Of a stretch of DNA of 13,862 bases, positions 5,031 to 13,466 are shown one piece after another (position 1 is the stretch's first letter; each line of letters begins with the position of its first letter). The translations under genes and the position numbers were made by a program. The notes under the pieces were generated by a model, which was not told where the DNA came from, searched no databases, and saw only the letters and a program-made list of their open reading frames with translations. This stretch comes from JAAEQD01 sp964521815 (GTDB taxonomy: Bacteria > Zixibacteria > MSB-5A5 > UBA10806 > 4484-95), in contig CAZFSN010000073.1 in the NCBI GenBank assembly GCA_964521815.1, positions 1-13,862 on the forward strand. The letters are read 5' to 3'.

Positions 5031-7208
5031 TTATTTCAGTAACAGAATCGGCATACTCTGAGTCGCATCCCCGGCTTTGGCTCGGATAAAATATCTACCG
5101 GAAGCGATAGTTCGTCCATCAGCATCGGTACCATTCCAGATCAAGCTATGTTTGCCGGCGGCAAAATCGCGATCAGCCAGTGTCGCGACATCACGGCCAA
5201 GGATATCGAAAATAGTAATTGCGACATGATCAGGCGAGGGAAGTTCGAATTGTATCTGGGTTGAAGCATTAAATGGGTTGGGATAATTCGGCAATAGCGA
5301 AAATGCTTCGGGAACTGATAGGTCAGCCTGCTCGATGCCGGTAATCGCGCCCGAACAATCGTAAATGCCCAAATTACTTCCGTCGGCAATGATAGCGATA
5401 TCACCCAAAACCGCGATGCCATTTGCTGATCCGGGTGTTTGATAATAGCCGACGCAGCGAGGGGAAGAATAATCCGTGATATCAAAAACATTTAAGCCTA
5501 ACTGGTTGTCGGTTAGATATAGGCATTTGCCATTCATTTCCATCCCTTTTATGTATCTGGTATTATCAGGAAAAATCATACTCATGCTTAGCGGCGTCCA
5601 TTGTTCGGAACTAGGCAATTCAAATACCCTGTAAGTTCTCGATGAAGTCAAATAGAATAATTCGCCTGATCTCTTAATTCCGGTACAGCGTTCAGTCATG
5701 TTGTAGCTGGTCATTAAAGCCGGCGATATCGGATCAGTTAGATCATATACTTTCAGTTGGTAATCATTGCCTTGCAGAAAAAGGTACTGACCGATAATAT
5801 CAATCTTGGTCCTTCCATTATAGCCGTACCCGATGAAGTTGGCTTCCAGCATATTGCCTGGGTCCGAGATATCGATGATGCGCAGGCCGTAATTTTCAGT
5901 AATGTAAGCATAGTGATCATAGATCGCCAGTTCGTAATGTACGTCATTATCTTCGGTAGTGAACGATCCCAGCAAGTCGGGGGCAGCAGGATCGGAGAGA
6001 TCGACCGACAGCAGACATTTATTGGAACATCTGGCAATATAACCGATATTCCCATTTATCTTCATATCGCCGTCCCACCAGTCTAATTCAAAATAGCCCA
6101 GTTCATGGGGATCGGTAAGATCGGAAACATCGACAACTTTCAATTTATGGCTTTCTTGAATGTAAGCCAGGTTGTTGGCAACGAATACCTTATAATCCTG
6201 GCCGGTCCGGTTGTACCTGTAAGCCTCGCAGATATTTTCGGGATTGGAAATATTCACTACCCGAAGGCCATGGTCGAAATCAGCGACATAAGCCATATTA
6301 TCGCGAATAACGAAAGTTGAAATATCCTGCGGCGGATAATAAATGCTGGCAGTACGAGGATTGCATGGATCGGAAACATCGATAGCCGCCAGCGGGCAAT
6401 CCGGATCGCCATAATTGAGATAAACATGCGAATCGACCAGATCGACACCAAATGCATAGTTTAACGAATCGATGCTGCTTACGGCTTGCATGGTCGTCAA
6501 ATCAACAACCCTAAATCCATCCCAGCCGCAGGCCAGATAAGCGTAATTGCCGGAAACGGTTGCGCCATTTACCCAGTTACCGTCATTCAACTCATATGAA
6601 CTGACTACGTTTATAGCGGAAAAATCGGATATATCGATGACCAGCAGACCATCAAGATAACTGGCCCCATAAGCAATATCTCCATGTACTTCGATATCGG
6701 TCACACCGGGAACAGCATTGGGACTGGAAACGACAATTGGATTAAGCGGATCGCTAATATCGTATATCAACAAGCCTTCGCAATCGGAATTCGTGTATAA
6801 ATAATCGCCTATTACCCGAAACATACCAACATAGCGGCCGATTAAAATTTCGCCAGTTTCCTGCGGCGCGGCCGGATTCGAAACGTCGATAATCTTAATA
6901 GTACTTCCGGGGATAGCGACAAAAGCATAACTACCCGATACATCTACCCCATAAGCATATTCATAATCGATCCTGGCTACATCATAATATGAATAGGGCT
7001 CGGCTATATTTATGATTCTCAAACCGTCTTGCTGGCAGGCCAGGTAGGCGTAATCCCCATAAACGGCAACATCATTGACACCGGTTTGCCAGTTATGATA
7101 GTACTGATCATAAACGCTGATATTGAGACAGTCCTGAGCGTTGGTAATCGGCGAGAGTAATAAAAGAAAAGACAGCAGGATAAAAATTTTGTTGTACCTG
7201 TGATGCAT
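5031..7208 (-). CDS. Secreted LVIVD-repeat beta-propeller protein with C-terminal sorting-like domain
   Basis: 725 residues from the ATG at 7208. That start has GGAGGA at 7213-7218 (as TCCTCC on the plus strand) and puts a clean signal peptide first: MHHRYNK, a hydrophobic LLSFLLLLSP core, and cleavage near TNAQ. The body carries about 14 LVIVD-type units, recognisable by cores such as LRIINIA, IKIIDVSNP, LLIYDISDP, LKVVDVSDL and LRIIDISDP. Each unit is about 40-50 residues and includes a 'G-x-YAY(L/I)A' strand. Fourteen units would fit two seven-bladed propellers (inference). The last 85 or so residues begin LPNYPNPFN and contain FDILGRDVATL and SGRYFIRA, ending LLLK. This is the FlgD-like/type IX-type C-terminal domain common in FCB surface proteins. 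The gene appears monocistronic between a promoter at 7365-7393 and the terminator at 4972-5001. Ligand and function are unknown. Confidence 0.9.
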   Translation of the reverse strand: MHHRYNKIFILLSFLLLLSPITNAQDCLNISVYDQYYHNWQTGVNDVAVYGDYAYLACQQDGLRIINIAEPYSYYDVARIDYEYAYGVDVSGSYAFVAIPGSTIKIIDVSNPAAPQETGEILIGRYVGMFRVIGDYLYTNSDCEGLLIYDISDPLNPIVVSSPNAVPGVTDIEVHGDIAYGASYLDGLLVIDISDFSAINVVSSYELNDGNWVNGATVSGNYAYLACGWDGFRVVDLTTMQAVSSIDSLNYAFGVDLVDSHVYLNYGDPDCPLAAIDVSDPCNPRTASIYYPPQDISTFVIRDNMAYVADFDHGLRVVNISNPENICEAYRYNRTGQDYKVFVANNLAYIQESHKLKVVDVSDLTDPHELGYFELDWWDGDMKINGNIGYIARCSNKCLLSVDLSDPAAPDLLGSFTTEDNDVHYELAIYDHYAYITENYGLRIIDISDPGNMLEANFIGYGYNGRTKIDIIGQYLFLQGNDYQLKVYDLTDPISPALMTSYNMTERCTGIKRSGELFYLTSSRTYRVFELPSSEQWTPLSMSMIFPDNTRYIKGMEMNGKCLYLTDNQLGLNVFDITDYSSPRCVGYYQTPGSANGIAVLGDIAIIADGSNLGIYDCSGAITGIEQADLSVPEAFSLLPNYPNPFNASTQIQFELPSPDHVAITIFDILGRDVATLADRDFAAGKHSLIWNGTDADGRTIASGRYFIRAKAGDATQSMPILLLK

Positions 7209-7364
7209 GGTATCCTCCATTCTTTCTGAGTTTAAATTAACCACTCGTTCACTTCAAACGAATAAACATGTTGGTTTGATTCTCCGGTCCACTCAGAAAA
7301 GATACTTTGGATTACTGTTATTGTCATTCTCTTCGCCCTGTCGGCGAAAGATTTATCTTTATTA

Positions 7365-7393
7365 ACAATACGATTTCCAATAAATCTTGTCAA
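7365..7393 (-). promoter_or_regulatory. Predicted promoter of the LVIVD-repeat gene
   Basis: On the minus strand TTGACA (7393-7388), a 17-nt spacer and TATTGT (7370-7365) give a perfect -35 and a 4/6 -10. It would leave a leader of about 150 nt before ATG 7208. A hairpin, TTCGCC/GGCGAA (7332-7337 with 7343-7348), falls early in that leader. The rest of 7209-7625 shows no other gene. Confidence 0.5.
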
Positions 7394-7625
7394 CCAAAAT
7401 CTTCCAAATATGGCTATGTTTTTCGATAATTAACGGAAATATACGGATTCCTCTAAAGAATTATCCTTTTGAACTGAATAAAAACTATTTTTCTCACCCA
7501 TTATATATCGGCCGGTTAAAGCCCCTTGTAAAGTGAGAGGCAAAGCGGCGGATACCGAAATCTGACGGTTCTGGCAAAATTTTAACTTGCATCACATAAT
7601 TCATTTTGATAATCTTAATCCAACT

Positions 7626-8453
7626 ATGTTTGATGACAATATCGATGAATCAGTTTTTGATCGCTATCTCGATATCCTTGGCGTCTCAAGGAAAAAACTA
7701 TCTCTTGGTTTTCTGTCTGAACTGGTCGCGGCGCATTTGATCCGCGTGCCTTTCGAAAATATATCTAAATTGTATTATCGGAAAAAATACAATTTAAGAA
7801 ATTTACCGGGGTTGAAAAAATATCTTGACGGCATAGAACAATTTCATTTTGGCGGAACCTGTTATTCGAATAATTATTATCTTTATCTTTTACTTGAACA
7901 TTTGGGTTTTGACATTAAGTTATGCGGCGCCGATATGGCTAATCCGGATGTTCATCTGGTAAGCATAGTCAGGGTAGAGGGAAGAGAATATATCGTGGAT
8001 GTCGGTTATGCCGCGCCGTTTCTTTCACCATTGCCGAGGGATATTCGAAAAGATTATGAAATCAGGCTGGGACATGACCGCTATGTGCTTAAACCCCGGG
8101 ACAATCAGGGTCGCTCAGAGCTCGAACTATATCGGGACGGTGTCTATAAACATGGCTACAAGGTCAAACCAATAGCCAGGTCAATAGAACATTTCGCGGA
8201 TGCTATTGCTCATTCGTATACCGATCAGGCCACATTCACTAACGCTATCTTATTGGTTCGATTTCTTGTCAATAGTTCGATCACGATTTTTAATCTGAAA
8301 CTTATCGAATCAGAGGGGCTAAATCAGAAAATCCGCCAACTGGCAGACCGGCACGAATTAGCTGAAGCTATCGAAGGCAATTTCGGCATCCCGACTAAAA
8401 TCGCGACTGAAGCTATAAACGAACTTGGCGAATTGAAGGATGCCTGGACTTAG
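7626..8453 (+). CDS. Arylamine N-acetyltransferase family protein
   Basis: 275 residues of the NAT (Acetyltransf_2) family. These enzymes transfer an acyl group from an acyl-CoA to arylamines, hydrazines or other amines through a Cys-His-Asp triad. All three positions are visible: Cys79 in FGGTCYSNN, His110 in PDVHLVSI and Asp125 in YIVDVGYAAP. The N-terminal RVPFENI motif is also present. The usual RGGxCxE/N signature reads FGGTCYSNN here, a divergence near the nucleophile. ATG 7626 was chosen because it gives the family's usual length. An upstream in-frame TTG at 7587 would add 13 residues, and neither start has a clear ribosome binding site. No promoter was recognised. The 3' end faces the leftward deacetylase gene 81 bases away, so the two are not an operon. 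The substrate is unknown; biosynthetic as well as detoxifying NATs exist. Confidence 0.9.
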   Translation: MFDDNIDESVFDRYLDILGVSRKKLSLGFLSELVAAHLIRVPFENISKLYYRKKYNLRNLPGLKKYLDGIEQFHFGGTCYSNNYYLYLLLEHLGFDIKLCGADMANPDVHLVSIVRVEGREYIVDVGYAAPFLSPLPRDIRKDYEIRLGHDRYVLKPRDNQGRSELELYRDGVYKHGYKVKPIARSIEHFADAIAHSYTDQATFTNAILLVRFLVNSSITIFNLKLIESEGLNQKIRQLADRHELAEAIEGNFGIPTKIATEAINELGELKDAWT

Positions 8454-8513
8454 ATAATAATAGGATGTCTTTAGGAGCACATATTTAATTTATAACAAAG
8501 TACTTAGTTATCG

Positions 8514-8533
8514 AAAAAGCGATTAATTATCGC
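8514..8533 (-). terminator. Small terminator after the BshB1-type gene
   Basis: On the minus strand GCGAT and ATCGC (8519-8523 with 8529-8533) pair around a 5-nt loop and are followed by five T (8518-8514). It sits directly after the TAA stop at 8535-8537. The stem is short, but the U-tract and position are right. Confidence 0.5.
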
Positions 8534-8534
8534 C

Positions 8535-9272
8535 TTAGTCGATCTCCGGTCTTAGCCCGCAAGTTCCTATCAAACAGAAAACGTCTTCGATCTTCAATGG
8601 CTCTCCGATAACATAACCCTGGCCGTATTTCACGCCTATAATACCGCCATAAGAACGGGCCATCGATTCCAGCGACCAGAGATAATCACGGTCCTTGGCC
8701 GGATTGAGAAATTGCGATTTATGCGCCTTCAGAGCATCCATCCATCTATCGAATTGCTCGGTGATATCGACTACGAACGTGGGAGAGACCTCCGGCGGCA
8801 GGAAATAATGATACAGCCCCCTGATCCGATATGGATCGCCCTCAATAGGCAGTTTCTTAAACGTGGCGAAATTAGCGGCGTTGATCGCGATCTGGCCGGT
8901 AGCGAGATGATCGGGGTGGCTTTGGCGTTTACCATGTCCGCCCTGCCAGTAAGGAGCCAGGACAATTTTGGGCTGATGCCGGCGCAGCAACTGGGCCACC
9001 GCCAGCCGGTTCTCGTAAGTATCAGCCACGCGGCAATCGCCGCAATCGAGAGTAGCCAGGATTTTCGCGCCAAGGATATCTGCGGCATTCTTAGCTTCTT
9101 GTTCGCGAATTTCGGGATTTCCCCCGGTACCCATCTCGCCCCGGGTCAGATAGACGATGCCGGTGCGATAACCGCGCTGGGCCATCTTTATCAGAAGCCC
9201 GCCGCAGCCGACCTCGACATCATCCGGATGCGCGCCGATTGCTAATAGATCTACTATTGGATATTTGGTCAT
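8535..9272 (-). CDS. bshB1: BshB1-type N-acetylglucosaminyl-malate deacetylase (PIG-L/LmbE family)
   Basis: 245 residues of the LmbE/PIG-L zinc deacetylase family. The zinc site motifs are AHPDDVE (His15, Asp18) and SHPDH (His119 to His122). The closest pattern I recognise is BshB1, which removes the acetyl group from GlcNAc-malate in bacillithiol synthesis. It matches in GGLLIKM, the LTRGEMGT turn, PEIREQEA, the late LKAHKSQF stretch, YLWSLESMARSYG and GVKYGQGYVIGEP. A related enzyme may instead act on a bacillithiol conjugate or another GlcN-thiol precursor. No bshA or bshC is in the window, so the pathway is inferred from the family alone. Start ATG 9272 has only a weak upstream purine stretch but gives the expected N-terminus just before the AHPDD strand. 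The upstream 287 bp hold the inverted-repeat element at 9365-9525 and no clear promoter. Confidence 0.85.
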   Translation of the reverse strand: MTKYPIVDLLAIGAHPDDVEVGCGGLLIKMAQRGYRTGIVYLTRGEMGTGGNPEIREQEAKNAADILGAKILATLDCGDCRVADTYENRLAVAQLLRRHQPKIVLAPYWQGGHGKRQSHPDHLATGQIAINAANFATFKKLPIEGDPYRIRGLYHYFLPPEVSPTFVVDITEQFDRWMDALKAHKSQFLNPAKDRDYLWSLESMARSYGGIIGVKYGQGYVIGEPLKIEDVFCLIGTCGLRPEID

Positions 9273-9364
9273 ATCAGAATACCATTTAGTGATAAATCGA
9301 CGAACAATAACGTCCGCCGGCTAAATAATTTAAGCGTCAAGATTACACCCGAAACATTAAGGAA

Positions 9365-9525
9365 TGTTGAAAAACCTTAATGCCGGTCATTGCGAGGAGT
9401 CCTATGGACGACGAAGCAATCTGTAACTTGTTGGGCAGCAAACAGACAGATTGCACGGACGTGCCTTGACGGCTTAATCCCGCTATCGCAGGATTCACAA
9501 TGACAGGCATGCGGCTTTTTCAACA
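9365..9525. repeat. 161-bp inverted-repeat element (MITE/REP-like)
   Basis: The ends are inverted repeats: TGTTGAAAAA at 9365-9374 against TTTTTCAACA at 9516-9525, and further in GTCATTG against CAATGAC (about 9386-9392 and 9498-9504). An inner pair, GCAATCTG (9416-9423) with CAGATTGC (9447-9454), makes a nested hairpin. The motif 'GTCATTGCGAGG...GAAGCAATCTG' is typical of a dispersed non-coding palindrome seen in many bacterial genomes. No ORF is present. The element lies between two leftward genes and could also affect read-through from the ferritin-like gene. Confidence 0.8.
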
Positions 9526-9559
9526 AGCCGATTAGGCGCCGGATTAATCTCGTATCTTG

Positions 9560-9985
9560 CTATTTATTCTCCACTGCGTTCATTATATCGCGCTTATGCT
9601 CTTCCTCCATGATTAGGATATCCTCGAGAGCGCGGCGAAGGCCGTATTCTTTCAGCTGTTCGGCCTGACCGATTCGTTCCCTGTACCGGTCGATTGCCAG
9701 TTGTTCGCCTTCCAGGTCTTGCTTAAGCATCCCCAGGCTGGTGTCAGCGGTATTCCGTTTTTCCACATCCATGGTGGGCACGCCGCCGAGATAGTCTATT
9801 TGCTCCGACAGCGACAGAGCGTGCTGCATTTCCTCCTGCGAATGGATGATGAGTTCTTTTTGAATCGAATCAAACTGGGCGCCGCTAATAGAGGCCGCGT
9901 GCTGAACATACTGAATAGCCGCCGCGTATTCCCATTCCAGATCTTTGTTCAATTCCTCGATTAATTTTTCTTTTGTAATTGCCAT
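9560..9985 (-). CDS. Ferritin-like di-iron protein (bacterioferritin-type)
   Basis: 141 residues from ATG 9985, fixed by a strong AAGGAGG ribosome binding site at 9990-9996 (plus-strand CCTCCTT). An upstream in-frame start at 10063 would overlap the predicted promoter and was rejected. The protein is a four-helix bundle with both ExxH motifs. Likely di-iron ligands are Glu19 (in LEWEYAAAIQY), Glu52 and His55 (EMQH), Glu94 (LEGEQ), and Glu127 and His130 (EEEH). Met53 lies where bacterioferritin has its heme-ligand Met (the EEMQH context), so heme binding between subunits is possible but unproven. It is shorter than classic Bfr (about 158), mainly at the C-terminus. Likely roles are iron storage or ferroxidase-linked protection from peroxide in the cytoplasm. 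A rubrerythrin-like or Dps-like function is the alternative. Confidence 0.87.
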   Translation of the reverse strand: MAITKEKLIEELNKDLEWEYAAAIQYVQHAASISGAQFDSIQKELIIHSQEEMQHALSLSEQIDYLGGVPTMDVEKRNTADTSLGMLKQDLEGEQLAIDRYRERIGQAEQLKEYGLRRALEDILIMEEEHKRDIMNAVENK

Positions 9986-10034
9986 GACTCCTCCTTTATT
10001 TATTCGATAGTTCGATTCACGATCATTGCCATAA

Positions 10035-10063
10035 ATGATAATAATTTCAATTGTGATAATCAA
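10035..10063 (-). promoter_or_regulatory. Promoter of the ferritin-like gene with a Fur-family box-like sequence
   Basis: On the minus strand TTGATT (10063-10058), a 17-nt spacer and TATCAT (10040-10035) form a good promoter about 50 bases before ATG 9985. The 15 bases at 10036-10050 (TTGAAATTATTATCA on that strand) match 11 of 14 defined positions of the Fur 7-1-7 box and equally 11 of 14 of the PerR box. They overlap the -10. Either regulator would make sense for a ferritin, but the AT-rich context weakens the call. Confidence 0.5.
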
Positions 10064-10348
10064 GCTTTAATAACGATACAGTGGCTGATATACCTCCGGT
10101 ACGCCATCCGGCTACAGAATACAAAATGACTTTATAATAGAGCTGTAATTTGTTTAAAAATAATGTGGAATGTCAATATAATGATAAAAGAAACAGTTGA
10201 CAAAATCGATTTGTTAGTTATAATAAAATTAGAAGATACGCTCGAAAATAATCGGTCATTAATTGACATCTATGACTCGGAAATATGAGTGGGGGAGATT
10301 TGATAATTTTACCCGGATATGATCTTGAATTAGATATAAGAAATGGAG
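10064..10348 (+). promoter_or_regulatory. Divergent intergenic region with consensus promoter and RBS of the HAF-repeat gene
   Basis: TTGACA (10197-10202), a 16-nt spacer and TATAAT (10219-10224) match both consensus hexamers exactly. The leader to ATG 10356 would be about 125 nt, with GGAG at 10345-10348 as ribosome binding site. A 35-codon frame (10181-10288) crosses the promoter but has no ribosome binding site and is not called. Confidence 0.7.
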
Positions 10349-10355
10349 ATTTAAC

Positions 10356-11719
10356 ATGAGAAAATTAGCTTCTTTTAAAAATCTAATAATGCTGATTACG
10401 TTGGCTGCATTCTTGCTTTTTGGTTCGACTACTTTCGCTCAACGCTATAATCTTCTCGAGATCAGCACATTGGGAGGCAATATAAGCGGCGCGGCTGATA
10501 TCAACGATCAATTTGCCGTGGTTGGATCCTCAACGAATGATAACTCGGCGCTGCATGCTTATATCTGGTATCTGGGATTCGCTATCGATCTGGGAGTGCC
10601 CGGCGGCAATTCGGTAAGCGCCGCCACCGCGATTAACTATGGCGGCTCGATGACTGGCTATGCCGAGGGGGATGATCAAAGCCGCTATGCTTATCTTATT
10701 CAGTTGAGCGGCGACCGCTGGACATATCTGGGGACTCTGCCCAATCTTGATTACAGCGAGGCAGTCGATATCAACAATTATGATCAGATAGCCGGCTATT
10801 CGTTTATGCTTGGCCCGGATGGCGGTTCAATGGCCTGGGTCTGGGAAAACGGATATATGTCGCCGCTGGGTACGCTGGGGGGCTCGCGAAGTAAGGCCAG
10901 CGCTATCAACCAGGGAGGAGCCGTAATCGGTTACTCGGAGGTTTTCACTCCTGACAACAGCATCAATCATGCCTGTCTGTGGATCAACGATGCTATTATC
11001 GACCTGGGTGTACTGCCCGGAGAAACCAATAGCGCGGCCAATGATCTCAATGATTACAATCATGCCGTTGGGGCATCATCCCATCAACAGGAAACGTATC
11101 CGTTTCTGACTGTTTCCAGGCCCTGCCTCTGGATTGATGATCAGATTATCGAATTGGAACTGCCGGATGGATTCGTGACCGGAATCGCCAACAGCATAAA
11201 TGACCGCGGTCAAATAGTCGGTTCGATGAACAGTTCACTTTCGGGCGGGCACCCGCGGGCGTTTATCTGGCAAAACGATGTGTTGACCGATTTGAACGAT
11301 CTGGTTAACGACCAGCCCGACTGGGAATTGCAGACAGCATCCTCGATCAATGAGCTTGGTTATATAGTCGGTTCCGGACTGAATCCAAGCGGGGAACTGC
11401 GAGGTTTCCTGCTTGCCCCGGTGCAGACCGATATTAACGAATCGACTGCTTATCTACCGTCAGCGTTTCTGATCGCGAATAATTATCCCAATCCTTTCAA
11501 TAACCGCACAGTCATAGAATATTCACTCCCCGAAGCCGCCCCGGTGAAAATCGAAATCATCAACTTGCTTGGTCAAATAGCTGAAACACTGGTAGATAGT
11601 TATCAGGCCGGAGGGAAACATCAAGCTGTTTGGAACGCGGATAGTTACTCCAGCGGTGTATATTTCTATCGGATCCAGGCTAATAATGATTCACAATCCG
11701 GCATGATGACGTTGATTAA
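10356..11719 (+). CDS. Secreted HAF-repeat beta-propeller protein with C-terminal sorting-like domain, 3' end in gap
   Basis: At least 454 residues. The signal peptide is MRKLASFKN, a hydrophobic LIMLITLAAFLLFG core, and cleavage near TTFAQ. The body has seven HAF-type units of about 45-60 residues. Each carries 'LGxLGG..S.A..IN..G..VG.S', for example ISTLGGNISGAADIND, LGTLGGSRSKASAIN and ANSINDRGQIVGSM. Seven units would fit one seven-bladed propeller (inference). From about residue 370 comes the FCB C-terminal domain: ANNYPNPFN, INLLGQIAETL, SSGVYFYRIQA, MMTLI. The next codon is AAN at the gap edge. The related proteins in this window end LLLK or LMLLK, so Lys followed by a stop in the first gap bases is expected. 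The open frame that continues beyond the Ns is therefore probably not this protein. Function and ligand are unknown; it is probably exported or surface-bound. Confidence 0.87.
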
Positions 11720-11819
11720 NNNNNNNNNNNNNNNNNNNNNNNNNNNNNNNNNNNNNNNNNNNNNNNNNNNNNNNNNNNNNNNNNNNNNNNNNNNNNNNNN
11801 NNNNNNNNNNNNNNNNNNN
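11720..11819. other. Assembly gap (100 N)
   Basis: A second placeholder gap. It begins at what is very probably the last codon of the HAF-repeat gene. The 60 or so bases after it (11820-11880) match no recognised gene. On the minus strand one short frame reads PRLRSGQA, a peptide I associate with translated dispersed non-coding repeats, so a repeat may be what broke the assembly. Confidence 0.9.
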
Positions 11820-11913
11820 TCGCCTGACCCGACCTCAATCTTGGCAATCGCGCGTGGCTATCTGCCGGTACTATGAACTTCTAACAGAAAACATTCTACA
11901 ACAAATTATTCGC

Positions 11914-12025
11914 TTGACAAAAAGTAGTCCCCACACTATGTTTAACTTAAATAGTGCGTTTCGCAATCCTTTTGAATTTTTTGATGTTTGATAGATTAAA
12001 CTGAGCCATTAATTAGGTGAGGAGG
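11914..12025 (+). promoter_or_regulatory. Promoter and ribosome binding site of the Kelch-repeat gene
   Basis: TTGACA (11914-11919), a 17-nt spacer and TATGTT (11937-11942) give a perfect -35 with a 4/6 -10. AGGAGG at 12020-12025 lies 7 bases before ATG 12033 and selects that start over the in-frame TTG at 12027. Confidence 0.55.
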
Positions 12026-12032
12026 ATTGGAA

Positions 12033-13385
12033 ATGATGAAATTTCTTAAAATAGCTTTTTTAATATTCATCTTGATTACATTTCCATCGGAGCTGTTCGC
12101 TGAAAATGAGCACTGGACATCTTGCGCCGCCGGAGATTCACTGCCCAGAACGAGATCGGGCCATACCGCCGTTTATGATCTTGTCGGAAAAAGAATGATC
12201 GTGTTCGGTGGAATGTCCGATGAATATGGTTATGAGCTGGGCGACCTGTGGGTGCTGGATGATACTGTCTTCGCCTGGAGTCAATTGGAAACAAGCAACG
12301 ATGGCCCGCCGGGACTGAGAGATCATGCCGCTATTTACGATCCAATGAATAACAGGATGGTTCTATTCGGCGGGGTTTATGATTCGGGCGAAATTACCAA
12401 TGATGTCTGGATTCTGGATTTCGAGACTTTAATCTGGCAGCATATAGATGCCGATACCTCGGCTTGGCCAGTTCCACGGTTCAATTGCTACGCGGTCTAT
12501 TGGCAGCAGGCGCGTCAGATGGCGATATTTGCCGGACGCGATTTTCACGAGCGATTCAATGATTTGTGGATGTTTGATCTAACAACTTACAGGTGGAGGC
12601 AGATTCCTTACAACAGCGTGTGGCCTTCAATCCGGGAAGGCGCGCCAATGGTACTTATCAATCCGAATACCTTTCTCATTTTTGGCGGCTATGATCCCCA
12701 GGCCACTCATTTTAACGATCTCTGGACTTTCGATATGATTTCAGGCCAATGGACCTCTTATCAACCTTATAATCCAATACCTCCACGACGACGGCGATGC
12801 GCGCTGGCCTACGATAAAGGAAATAATCGGGTATTGATTTACGGCGGCATTTGTAATGCCTCACATCTTGCGCTTGATGATCTTTGGGAATTCAGCTTGA
12901 ATTCGCTGAGCTATACCGAATTGGAGCCAACCGGCGATATCCCCTCCGCGCGAGGATATCATTCGGCAATCGCGGGTTTCGGCTGCTTGCCGTCATATGA
13001 TTTCGGCGGCCATAAGATAGTTGTTTTCGCCGGCGCGAATTACGCCGAGGGTTGGATTTATAACGACACCTATTTTCTCGATTGGAACGCTACGGTGATT
13101 GATGAGGATATTCAGAAACCCAGTACTTTTGTAGCGCTTAACAGTTATCCCAATCCATTCAACGCGGTCACGAGTCTGGATTTTGTTTTACCCGAACCTC
13201 TGCCGGTCGAGCTGAAAATTTATAATATTTCAGGTCAACTAATCGAGGAATTGTACAACGGTAACTTAGCGGCGGGTAAGCACACATTTAGATGGAACGC
13301 CAATAATTATTCATCCGGGATTTATTTAACAAGATTAGTCGCCGGAGAGAACGAGGTAATCAATAAGCTTATGTTGCTGAAATAG
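12033..13385 (+). CDS. Secreted Kelch-repeat beta-propeller protein with C-terminal sorting-like domain
   Basis: 450 residues from ATG 12033; ATG 12036 is also possible. The signal peptide is MMKFLK, a hydrophobic IAFLIFILITF core, and cleavage near SELFA. About six Kelch units follow. Each shows 'R.(G/D)H.A.YD...(R/N)R(M/V)..(F/Y)GG....NDLW.(F/L)D...W', for example SGHTAVYD...MIVFGG, DHAAIYD...MVLFGG and RRCALAYD...VLIYGG. Six or seven such units close one propeller. The final 85 or so residues are NSYPNPFN, IYNISGQLIEEL, SSGIYLTRLVA, LMLLK, the same sorting-like module as in the LVIVD and HAF proteins. It lies in the same direction as the HAF-repeat gene but has its own promoter. Kelch propellers usually bind proteins or sugars, and no galactose-oxidase copper site is evident. 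The role is probably structural or adhesive at the cell surface (inference). Confidence 0.9.
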   Translation: MMKFLKIAFLIFILITFPSELFAENEHWTSCAAGDSLPRTRSGHTAVYDLVGKRMIVFGGMSDEYGYELGDLWVLDDTVFAWSQLETSNDGPPGLRDHAAIYDPMNNRMVLFGGVYDSGEITNDVWILDFETLIWQHIDADTSAWPVPRFNCYAVYWQQARQMAIFAGRDFHERFNDLWMFDLTTYRWRQIPYNSVWPSIREGAPMVLINPNTFLIFGGYDPQATHFNDLWTFDMISGQWTSYQPYNPIPPRRRRCALAYDKGNNRVLIYGGICNASHLALDDLWEFSLNSLSYTELEPTGDIPSARGYHSAIAGFGCLPSYDFGGHKIVVFAGANYAEGWIYNDTYFLDWNATVIDEDIQKPSTFVALNSYPNPFNAVTSLDFVLPEPLPVELKIYNISGQLIEELYNGNLAAGKHTFRWNANNYSSGIYLTRLVAGENEVINKLMLLK

Positions 13386-13466
13386 ACAGCCGGTAGACGA
13401 GGATGTCTGCCAATCACAAAATTATTTGTTTACCGCGGCTGTTGTTATAAGATTTACGCCGATTGC

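Noticed and set aside
10181..10288. 35-codon frame MIKETVDKIDLLVIIKLEDT... in the divergent region
   Set aside because: It runs through the consensus promoter 10197-10224 and lacks a ribosome binding site; likely chance, though its charged composition is not impossible for a small peptide.
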